This document shows positions 11,701-23,370 of a stretch of 64,000 bases of DNA, one piece after another (position 1 is the first letter of the stretch; every line of letters begins with the position of its first letter). The stretch comes from Tribonema minus (lineage: Eukaryota; Sar; Xanthophyceae; Tribonematales; Tribonemataceae), in the NCBI GenBank assembly GCA_017506865.1, contig JAFCMP010000024.1, forward strand, positions 1,426,001 to 1,490,000. The letters are read 5' to 3'. The notes under the pieces were generated by a model. The model did not search any database, was not told the DNA's origin, and worked only from the letters and a program-made list of their open reading frames with translations. The translations under genes and the position numbers were made by a program.

Positions 11701-14700
11701 GGAGCCAGATTCCGCAGGGCGGGTGCAGCGACTGCAAAGATCCACGATTCTACACCACCTCATGCCATCACTCATCACCTCCACCGATGGCGCACCTGGC
11801 ATCACTCGCTCCGACAGAATCAGAATGTTGGCACGCGGTGAGCTTGACCGGTTGGTGCCAGCGCTCCTCGCACACGCGCGTGCGCACCGGCGCTGGCGCG
11901 CGCGCCAGCAAACGGAGGCAGCGATCAACGCCTACGTCCTACAGTGCATGGGCACACGGGGGGGGCTACAGCAGGCAGCGCGTTTCCTTCAGCCCAAAAC
12001 GGTGGCGATACCTGATGATGACTGCTTTGCCGCCATGCAGTCCAAACACCCCCCCGCTGCGCCAGGGGAACAACTCCATGAGCTATCCGGCATGGTTGAT
12101 CAGCTTGTGGCGAAAGCAGCCGACATGCCAGCAGAACTCAGCCTGTTACAGGGGGAGGGAATTGAGCCAGAGACGGTTGCCAAGCTCATCCAGCGAGCAA
12201 GCCCTTACAGTGGAGCAGGCCCATCGGGGCTGCGCTACAGCCACCTGCAGGATGCGCTACGCACAAGCTGGGGACGGCATGAGTTTGCTGCTGTCCTCAC
12301 ACGGTGGCTTCAGACCGTTATGCGGGAGGCTGCGCGGCTGCCGGATGCCTTCTGGCAGTTGCATGGCGCGGGGCGCCTGACGCCACTTGCAGAACAACAG
12401 GAAGATGGTACAGCTAAGCAGCGGCCCATCGTTTGCGGCGAGGTGCTGCAGCGACTATGCACTTCGGTGTACGTGGCAGACCGCAAAGACTTCCTGGCGG
12501 AGCTCCTTGAGCCAGACGGGCAGTATGGGGTAGCCGTCTCAGCAGGAGCGGAGAAAGCGGCCATGGCCGGCAAACTCGCGTATGAGCTCGGTCACTGGCA
12601 GTTCATGCTGGACCTCAAGAATGCCTTCAACATGGTGTTCGTCCTGGCGGCAGCGGAATGGGTAGCAGCACAGCTGCCGGACTTCCTCGACTACTTCATC
12701 GGCACATACGTTCGCACTCGGCCACGCCTGCTGTTCCAGCACGTTGACGGCTCCACGCGCATCATCATGTCTCAGCGCGGGTTTAAGCAGGGGGACCCCG
12801 CGGCACCGATGCTCTTCTGCGGCGCCATTGCTCAGTGCTTGAAACGGTTCAATGAGGCGGCGGCTGCGCAGCGCGCGCGGAGGCGGATGGGCGCCTACAT
12901 GGACGATGCCAACGTCCGAACAGGCGCTTGCACGCTGACTCAGGATGACATACAGGCGGTGGCGCAGCTCAAACAACACTTTGCGGAGGTGGGGCTGGAG
13001 CTAAACCTCACCAAGTCACGCGCGCTGCCTGGCAGGGGGCATGTGGTGACAGACCACGAGCGGCAACTGCTGCAGCAGCTGGGCGTTCAGCTAGTGGGGG
13101 ATACGGATGAAAATCAGAACCGTGGAGCTGTGTTGCTGGGGGTGCCGGTGGGCCACAGCAGCTTTGTGGACGCATGGCTGCGCAGGGAAGCGGGTGCAGG
13201 CGGGGCAGGGGCTCGATTTGCAGAGCGATGCGCGCGCCTGACATCTCCGAGGGCTATGTTCAGGTTACTGCGCTACTGCGTGGTGCCTCGCATGACGTAC
13301 TGCCTGCGCACCATTCCCACTACGCAGACAGCGCCAGCCGCCAAGGAGTGGGATCGGGTCACGCAGTGGGTGCTTGAGCACTCAATGGGCCTGCAGCCAC
13401 CAGGCCAGACCTGGCGCCAGTTTGAGCAAAGTGGGGCCCACTTCCATCTGGCAGCGCACGGCCCAGCCTTACAGCAAGCGCGACTCCCAACACGGCATGG
13501 CGGCCTTGGCATTACCAGCGCCTGCGACATCGCTGATGCTGCGTATGTGGCGGGCACGTTGCAAGCGCTGCAACCAGCACTCTCTGGATGGGCGGGGGTG
13601 CTGCAGCAGGCGGCTCCTCAAGCGGCTGCAGACAACGCTGCTGAGGATGCGGCAACACAAGCGGCACCGGCAGCAGCGGCAGCAGCACCAGCACCAGCAG
13701 CATCAGCAGCGGCAACTGTTACAGCGGCAGCGGCGGTTGCCAGTGGAGGCGCGACCGCCCCGGCAGCGGCAACTGCATCAGCGGCTGGCCGCGCTTATGG
13801 CGCAGCCATTCCGGCAACACACGACGCAGCTGCCGCTGGATCAGGGGCCGCGGCGGCAGCACAGGCGGCACCAGCGGCAGCAGCAGCAGCGGCGGCGCAC
13901 GGCGCAACTACTCCGGCGGCAGCAGCAGCGGCGGCAGCAGCAGCTGCTCCAGCATCAGAGGCTGCTGCAGCAGCGGCAGCACATGTTGCACCTCAAGTGG
14001 CCTCGGCGGCATCACTAACTGCAGCATCAACAGCAGCGGCTGCGGGCATAGGCAATACAGCTGCTACAGGCCCTACTAGCCTAAGGGCTGCTGCAGCACC
14101 TGCAACAGGAGCAGCGTCGGCAGGCGGCGCCGCAACCGTGCCGGCTGCGACAGCGGCAATGGCGGTGGCAGCGGCCAATGCGGCAGGTGCTGCACCAACA
14201 CCTGCGGCAGCAGCAACACCACTGGCAGCAGCAGCAACGGCAGGCGGCACAGCTGCAGCACCAGCGCACGCAGCAGCGGCAGCCGTCAATTCAGGCGCTG
14301 CGCGTTCCACACCAGCAATGCTACAAGGCGCAGCAGCAGCAGAGGTGGCGCGCCTGCCCCTCATGCAGACGATCGCCACAGCTGCCACATCTCTACGTGC
14401 AGCAACAGGTGACAAGCTGGAACATATACTGCCACCAGCGCTAACGCCACTGCAGCAGCAACCACCTACGCAGCAGCCGCCGCTGCGGCCGACAGCAGGT
14501 GGTGGCACTGGTGCGGATGCTGCTTGCGTACTTGACGCCAGTGCTCTGCAGTTGCAGTGTAGCCTGAAGCGCCCCAATCAGAGTGCGCTTGCAGATGCCG
14601 TCGCTACCGAGCTTGCAGATAAGGTGGAGGCGGACCTGCAACAGCTGCCGCAGGGCACGCAACGCACGCAAGCACTTGCTCGATTCCGGTCGCAGCGCCA

Positions 14701-17700
14701 CATGCACTCGATCGGCATGGCATTCCTCAACGAGCCCATGTACTCCACAACGGCTTCGTTCGATGGCCTATCCTGGCAGCTGGCCGTCAAACGCGCCATC
14801 GGAGTAGAGGAGCAGACGGCAGGCTGCAAGCTGTGCGGGAAGTCGCCGGGCGGCACCCTGCATGCACGGCTGTGTCAAGCGCCACGCGTCAAGGCGCACG
14901 ACACCATTGTCCACAATAGCGTCAAGAGGGCCACGCAGCGCCTCCTGCGGCAATACCTCAAAACGGGACTGGTGGACGAGGACTACACGCCGTTTCTGGG
15001 GTCCGCCGGGCCGCCGGGGAGTCGCAGGATGGACATCGTGCTGCCTGCCGACGCCTTCCCGGTGACCGGCTACGACGACCCGACACGCCACCTACCGCTC
15101 ATGGTGGACGTTACCTGCTTCGAGGCACAGGTGGCGTCGCGGGCGGCGAAGACTGCAGCAGACCCCGAGCGATGCTGCCGCGACCAAGAGGCCGCCAAAA
15201 CTACCCACTATTCTGGTCATTATGATCAGAATTGCTACAAACTTGCCACATTGGCAATAGGGTCATTTGGCAGCATCGGGGAGCAGGGGCGGAAGCTGCT
15301 GGAGGCTGTGGCGACGGAGTATGCCAGCAGGATGTCAGTGCCCGGAGGAGCGCGCCCTAAAGCTCTCAAGGGCATCGCCCTGGCGCGCTTACGCTCGGCA
15401 CTGTCGGCAGCGCTCCACATGGCGTACTCTGGCCGTGTCATGACACACATGGCAGAATCCAGGGGGGGGGGCACATGGAGGAGGACGTAGGGGAGGACCC
15501 CGAGATGCCATTTGGCGGCGGCGGCGTTTGAGTGGTTGTCGTTGCGACACTTTCAGACTGTCATACGACATGTAGATTCCTTACAGCTAGATGCCAATCA
15601 TCTGGGCTTTTTCGCGCCCTGAGCGAGAATTAATAAAAAGTACATGCTTTCACACCACATGTACATTCCGCACAGCAAGCTTCAAGTTAGATGCCATTCA
15701 TCTGGGCTTTTTCGCGCCCTGAGCGAGAATTAATAAAAAGTACTTCGGAAGTACAGTGGTACCCAAGCTCGTTAACGCCGAAAGGCGTGGCAGCGAATGC
15801 GGCTGGTTTGGTGGGTGGGCTGGGCTGCAGGGCTTGCAGGAGCTAGCACCAGCGGCCCCCAGGTGATGCCAGCGTGCGTAGCCCCTTCGAGAGAACTTCA
15901 AACGTGTGGTGGTGTCTCGGAAGCCCTGGCTGGCGTGCGGAGGAGGGACAGGGAGCGGCTTGGCGTGCTTGGAGAGCAAGCGGAGTCGGCTGCACGCCAC
16001 GGCACCAACCACAAGTTACTAGCAGCGGTAAATGGCAATATCTTGTCAGGCTTGCAGCCTGCGGTGAGCCGTGACCTCGCTCATCAAGGAGGCGATGCTT
16101 TACTTAGTTATATAGCCTTTCTCTCTAGCGTCAGCGCCTGGCGCCCAGTGACTCCCTCTGCTTATCTCTATGATATCGGGGTTCACGTAGATAGCCACAA
16201 TCTCCAGTTCAGGGCCCATCATGGTGACCTTGGCCTGCATGAAAACTTTGAGATGGAGTCTGCGTGGAGCTGGGTGGCCCTTAGAAGGGTCTGTCTGTGG
16301 GGGGAGAGTCTTGCAGCTTTGTTTGGTATCCCTGCTAGTGTGTGGGGGACAGTCGCTTGCGGATGCTTTGTTGGGGGTGATATGGGAGGCCCGGTGAACC
16401 ACCGTCCCGCTCATCAAGGAGGCGATGCTTTGCTTAGTTATATAGCCTTTCTTTCTAGCGTCAGCGCCTGGCGCCCAGTGACTCCCTCTGCTTATCTTTA
16501 TGATATCGGGGTTCACGTAGATAGCCACAATCTCCAGTTCAGGGCCCATTATGGTGACCTTGGCCTGCATGAAAACTTTGAGATGGAGTCTGCGTGGAGC
16601 TGGGTGGCCCTAAGACGGGTCTGTCTGTGGGGGGAGAGTCTTGCAGCTTTGTTTGGTATCCCTGCTAGTATGTGGGGGACAGTCGCTTGCGGGTGCTTTG
16701 TTGGGGGTGATGTGGGGGGCGGGGTGTGGCGTGCAAGCTTTGCATGCTACATCCAAGAGTGAGAACAAGGCGACACACCTACAACATGGCATTTCCACAG
16801 CCACAAGTGGAATATAATAAAAGTACATGCTTTATACATGCATACCTGTATGACGATCTGCACCTTGACGTCGTCAACCGTCTCGTCCTTGCGCTTCCGT
16901 GTGGACAGCACCTACGCACATAAACCACAAAATGATGTGACATTGATGCAAAAGAATCCGATGTCCATTCAGCGTGCAATGTGGGCATCTGATGAGTCAG
17001 AGAGTGAACCGTGTGCGGCCTTCGAATGAAGTGGTGAGTGCCTCGCAACCTCGAGCTGCAGTGCTAGTGGTAATGCGGTGTAATCGGGAGCCACGACGAA
17101 GTGTCGCGGTCAATATGGTGACGACATGCAGTAGAACTGGGTGCAGACGACAGCCAAGGCAAGCTCTGTAGAGCACTGCTGCGCTCGCGCACACAGCCGC
17201 AGAATCCTGGCATCAGCCCTCAGCGCCCACCGAGACATACAGTGTACTTCGAAGTCGTTTGTTTGCAAATTCCGCGTTTGTACGCTGGAGAAGGTGGTAT
17301 GGCATAATGATCATACGTGCACGATGGCATGGCAGAAGAACCTTGATTGTCCGTCTTGTCCTGATGCACCTGATCATTGCCCGATCGCACCGTTCACATG
17401 CATCTCTCCGCTCACATGCATATCTCCGCCGTTCACACGCATCTCTCCGTTCGCATGCTTTTGTCGGCGTTCACTGCGAGATGAGTGTGGCCAGGAGGCT
17501 CATGCACGTGGCCTCACCTGGAATGGCAGCAGCTGCCCGCTGGTCCGGTCAATGGCGACGACCTGTGACGCCAGACGTGCACACATACATGCGGGGGAAG
17601 CAAGGGAATGCACATGCAGGGGACAGTAAGCGCAGGGTGAACATAAGATACTCATGCTAAACCCTACCCCCCGCCCTAGCTCTCATCAGAGTCAGCTCCA

Positions 17701-20700
17701 TGCAGTGCATTGTCCAAATGGGCGGCGGCGAATAACAACAACACTGCGCATGCTCCGCTCAACATTGATCCCGGGCCCCAACACAGACCAGGCCCTTCAG
17801 CGCCGACGCCGCTCTTCGAGGTATCTGTCAAAGCTCGCACGAGGCACAGAGACGTGTGTAACTGTGCAACTGCTTCACAACAGTGCCCAGCCACGCACTG
17901 CAGCACGTCCGTCGAATGAGTGTCCGGGACACAAAAGAACGCTCTCAAAGCGACAAATATGCATGATTTTGCTGTTGCCTCAGCGCCCAACAGCGTGCAG
18001 CCGCTCTCACCACGGGGGGGTCCACGCCCCTTGACCCCTGGACTGTCCCTGAGACGCCTGCCAACACAGACACCCCCAGAGAAATAGTGCACGGTGGAGC
18101 TGTGCAGCCCTCAACTCGAAGTCCGGCAAACAGTAGGACGCACTCAACATGAGAAACTCACAACTGTTAACTGTTTCAGCAGTGCTCAGCCGTGTGAGAA
18201 AAATGCACAACTTCAACTGTTGCGGCAGCGCTTGACCGCGTGCAGCAGCGCCCCCCCCCTCCCCCTCCCCTCACCTCGGAGTCGAGCACATAGGAGGTGA
18301 CGCCCTCCCCAGCGGCGGCCTGCATGACGGGGATGAGGTCCGGGTACTTGGAGGTGGCCTCCTCCGAGTTGCGCGTGAAGAAGCGCAGCTTGCCGTCTGG
18401 CAGAAGGTGGATCTGAGAGCGCTCGCCGTCGTACTTGAACTCGCACGTGACCAGCTGCCCGCTGAGCCGCGCCATGACCTGCACTCAGGGTTAGGGGTAG
18501 GGTTAGTGATAAGGGTTAGGGTCGGGGCGATTGCGGCCGCCGCGCGCGTGTGAGTTGGTCTCGAGACGGCGTTGTGTGCACTGCCGCAGTGATGGGCATG
18601 TGCGCTTCAGATTGGTGGTGGTGTGCACACTGATGAACAAGCGCGGCGGTGCACGTTACCATCTAGCGGCGGCAGGTGTTTGTGTATAAGAAATTGTCGC
18701 CAACGGCGCCCAAAGTCACGCTCACGCTCATAGCGTGTCAGGAGAGAGGCAGAAAACAAGCGCGTGCTTCGCTCCGCATGATACCACTTCATTCTAAGTC
18801 ACAATACTACCATGACGAGAGTCAAACACATAAGTCTACCTTTCATTGTCAACTTTTTGCACTTTGAAAAGTACCTTTGCGATGGACTTCTCGGGCTTGG
18901 CGAGCATGGGCGCGACGGGCAGGCCGGGCTTCAGGTGGCAGCGCTCGAGCAGCGCATCCATGGGCGCGCAGAGCATGGCCCCCACCAGCTCGCTGTAGCT
19001 GGGGCACTCGCTGTACGCCTGCTTGACCAGCGCGACGCCGGCCTCCAGCTTCTCCTGTGCGTTGAGACGCACGGACAGCGTAGAATGAGATTGCAGCATG
19101 GCATGTCTGAGATGTGGGTGCTTGTGCAACGGCGGGGCGAAAGGCGCTGCTCGGCAGCTGCGGGATGGTTGGGGAGCCTCGCCTGCTTGACCAGCGCGAC
19201 GCCGGCCTCCAGCTTCTCCTGCTCATGCAGACGGCAGCGGCGCTGCGATGTGTAAGCGATGCTGACGCAGGTTCATAGACTGGCGGAATCTACGGGTACA
19301 AGTGAGGGCAGGGGCGGGGTTAGCCGGCCTCCAGCTTCTGCTGCATTTCGAAATGAGATTGCGGTATGGGCGTGTTGAGACATGTGGGCGCGCTGCAAGA
19401 GCTGCGATCTGCGCATGGCAGGGTGACAGGCGCTGCTCTCAGCAGCTGCGTGATGGCCGGGGAGCTCTGAAGCTGCTGCGAGCGCCAAGGGCGCCAGAGC
19501 GCAGCACACGGGATTCAAGAGAGCCACCTACTGCGCCCTCACAACCAGGCACATGGCTTTCTGCCTGCAGTCGCTGACCGCTGGTACATATGTACACTGA
19601 GGGATTACTGATGTTATGCAAGGAGCGCTTTTGAGTGGCGAAGGTCAAGTTGAGTTTGCAAACGACAACTGCCGAAACCGCCATTTGAGCAGCACCAATG
19701 AGACCTTTTTGCGTGCGCCATTTGTGTTGCTCTCTGGACACATTGGCGCAGCGTCATCAAACACAGTCCAGTAACTGAAATTCAAGCCAGAACTAAATGC
19801 CGAGCACATCATCACGCAACTGCAGCTGCTTGCCTCTTGTGTCTTGGCCGCCCGGTAGGCAAGCGCCAAGGGATGGACGGCGCCCAATTTGTCCGCTTCT
19901 GTCTTCTCTTCTTCCCCTTCTTCCTGGGCCTTGTGCTCCTCTGCCGCCGGGGCGTCCGTTGCTGCCTCTTCAGCCTGGCCGCGTGCAGTCAGCAAAATGG
20001 CACAGGATGTCAGCATACTTCAGATGAAGAAATGCCGTACCGTGGATGATGCTGTGGATATGGGACTCTCCCCGCACGCATGGCATGGTCGCCGTTCGTA
20101 CAGCAAGCAAAATATACATTCACGTTAGTACCAACAGAAGGGTGTGGGAAGATCAGCTCCTCCTCAAGGAGGGTGAAGAGCTCATGCCATATGAAGAGCC
20201 CCTGGTGATGCAAGGTATGCAATTTGAAGCGCGCTGAAGGATCACATGTACCCCCACCGAGTACCAATCAGCGGCTGCATGCATCGTTCACCGCTACGCT
20301 ACCACTGCGCCTCATCGAGCGCGGCGCGTCACCCAAGTACTCCAAAGCGCGCAACATTACCCCGATCACGCATCATCGAACAACCATACACATCATTCAC
20401 TAGTGTAAACATCACTGTGCCCATCAATTTGCGGCCATAACCACTGTTCATGCCATTGTGACCATCAAATTGTAGTCAGATTCATCATTCACTAGTGTTT
20501 TACAAACGTCACTGTGCCCATCGAATCGCGGAGCGTCACCTGCTCCGGCAGTTTCGGCGGCTGCGTGATAACGGCCTGCGCCAGCGACACGAGCACAGTC
20601 TGCTTGGCGAGGCCTATGCGCAACTTGCATCAATCGCGAGTGTCTATAAACGTCAATGTGGCCATCAGATCGCGGAGCATCACCTGCTCCGGCAGTTTCG

Positions 20701-23338
20701 GCGGCTGCGTGATGACGGCCTGCGCCAGCGACACGAGGACCGTCTGCTTGGCGAGTCCGATGCGCAGCTTGCCCTGGAGGCCGCGCACGAGGTACTTGGC
20801 CTCGGGCCCCGCCGCCGCCACCAGCAGGCCCTTGATGCTGCCGACCTTCTTGTCCTGGCTCTTGGTGCCGGTTGTGGTCGCCAGCGAGCGGTACACCTGG
20901 TGCAAGTACAAGTACAAGTGCAAGTGCAAGTGCGAGTGCAGGAGCGATGGTCACGAGTCAGAGCAGGGGCGGGTCGCGATGCTTTGAAGTATGCAATGGC
21001 TGCCGATGCAGCAAGCGTTACACCAGGTGCCAGGGCACAGGCAAGAGGAACTGTTCATGAGTCGAAGCGGGGCGGCCCGGGAAGCCATGATGCTTTCAAG
21101 AATGCAATCGCTACTGATAGTTTCTGGGCCGGTGAACCTCAGGAGCGAGTGGCAGCCGTGGTCATGAGTTGGAGCAGGGCTTGTTCTTCATCTGCAAGGT
21201 GTGCGACGAGGGACGACGTGCTGAATGTTGATGCATCTAGATGGCGCTCAATTACGGCCACCGCGCCGCACTACCGCAACACAGGAGCTACACCTGCAAG
21301 GCTATCTACGCTTTAATCTTCAACTGCTGCTGTCACTTCCTCATGTAGCCTCAGCAGCAGCGCTCAGCGCTCACCTCCAGGACGCGCTTCACGGTGAGCG
21401 GCTTGGGGCGCGCCGCGAAGCTGAGCGTTGACTGCTTGCCCCTGCTGCGCTGCGCGACGCGCCCGAGGTCCCCCTCCTCCGCGTACTGCGCCTTGACCGT
21501 CTCCACGCTGCGCCCCGTGACCTGACGGCACGCGGCAGGCACAGTAGACATGCACGCGCACACACACAGGGATGTCACAAAGGCGGCGCGTACATGCGCG
21601 CGCGGCAGGCTACTTCGAGTATTGCACAGCCGGCACGGGCATGCATACGGCAGGCATTGACAGTGTGATCGTGCAGCCCTAATCCTGACCCCAATCTAAC
21701 CCCAAGCACGTGCGCAGAGCGCAGCACGAGCGAGCAAGCGAGACAACGTCCACGCTCCGCCCGACTTTTGCTGTGGTGCCCACCCAGTCAGTCTATTCAG
21801 GGACGACGAGCGCCAGCAATGTGCAGTCGGCAAGGGCGCGGACGGCAGGTCCGGGCGTGCTGCTGTGCACTCGAGAGTCCGCATGACCAGCGTCAAGAAT
21901 TGAGAGCGCCCACGGCGTTCACCGAGTGCTGCGGTCACCTTCGGAACATAGCGTCCGCAGATGAAACCAGCTCCTGGTGGGGCAACAACATGCTTGGTTG
22001 GCGGTCGGCGGTCTGTGCACATGCTGCATACAGAGCCTGCTGTAGGTAGCTATGTACACGTCAAGCCCCCGGCCGATCACCACAACTACGGTCCGCATGA
22101 AAGATTGAACAGATCCAACTGGCACTGCTCTGACATGGCGCCATTACCACAAGGCGCACACTCTCTGGATGTATCTCACACCGTGCGTGCTCCCCCAGCA
22201 CCGCTACCTGCGCACCTGCACGATGGCCTTCATGAGCAGTGACTCTCCCATGAGCAGTGACGCTCCCACTCACTATCCGGATCACTACAGGTACCAGTAC
22301 GCATGGAAGATCGAAGAAATCAATCTGGCACTGCTCTGCTCTGCCATAACGTCCTTGTCACAAGGTGCACAGTCTCTGAGTGCATCTCACACCGCGTATG
22401 CCCCCCCACCATCGCTCTATGTGCACCTGCATGATGGCCTTGATGAGCAGTGACTCTCCCACTCCCAGCTCCACGCCCTCAAAGTCCGGCGCGACCTGCA
22501 TTCACAGCAGGGGGTGCAAACACACACAGGATGGAGGGGGTTGTGATGCACTGCGGGAAATGACATGGTGATGGTCGAAGGCACTGGCACACACGCGCCG
22601 TCATCATTGTGCAACTTCATTGTTGAAGTGTGCCCCGTTTCTCGATACTCTTTGTGATCTGTCCAGCCCAGCGTCCAGCTTTGAACCATCATGAATATGA
22701 GCATAATGCATGAAGGGTGACGCGCCGCGCTTGGCTGCCTTGGAGGTGTCAGGTGACCGCCAGGCGCTACACACCTGTTGCAATCGACATCTGCTGGACA
22801 GACCATGATGGCGCGCCACTTTGCCACATGTGTGCAGTGGAATTTGAGGCATGCAGTGGTGACGACGCTGCGTCGATAATGCTAAGGAAATTTCAGCCAC
22901 TGTGAATACAATGAATACAACAACAAAGGGCGGTTCAGTGTGTATATTGTGCATTGGTCTAATAAATGTCGCCGCATGGTTCAGGTGCTGGCCGAGAAAT
23001 GACTCATAATCATAAGTTTGTACCTGATTGCAGGCCAGGAAGACGCAAGCTTCAAGGTCGTCGGGCGTCAGGGCAATGACGGTGGCAAAGAAGCCCCGCA
23101 GCATTTCCTGAGGCGCACAAAGCGGCAGTAAACGCATTGATGTAGAGCAGAGCCTCAATATACCGTTGTGTGAGTGTGACTTTAATTCCTGCAGCAGGTA
23201 CTGCTGCCCGTAATCTGCTGATGACGCAGCGCAGAGCAGAGCAAGTCCTCCATGCTGACGTCTGAAAGGCTTGTTGGTGTGTGCCTGAAGCGTACATGAT
23301 ACGATTCCATGTATGCACTGCCAACGGGCGATGCGTAC

Positions 23339-23370
<32 letters not shown>

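Larger units (their letters stand above)
10193..15743 (+). mobile_element. RLE-type non-LTR retrotransposon in a LIG1 intron
   Basis: The element lies in intron 12 of DNA ligase I (16845-9450), antisense to the gene. Its right end contains two copies of a tail that include GCGCCCTGAGCGAGAAT and run into AATAAAAAGTAC (15586-15743). The left end beyond the start codon could not be fixed. No long target-site duplication was seen by eye. A second, 3'-end-only copy occurs at about 32150-32300 on the minus strand, which helps define the element's 3' end. Confidence 0.8.

Noticed and set aside
13374..14577. Several 60-214 residue Gln/Ala/Cys-rich ORFs on both strands
   Set aside because: All are other-frame readings of the Ala-rich part of the retrotransposon protein.
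16100..16570. Minus-strand ORF across the 330-bp repeats, resembling part of a LINE endonuclease ([14 protein letters not shown])
   Set aside because: Differences between the two copies are mostly silent in the plus frame but change residues in the minus frame, so the minus frame is probably a shadow. The resemblance is only a short hydrophobic strand.
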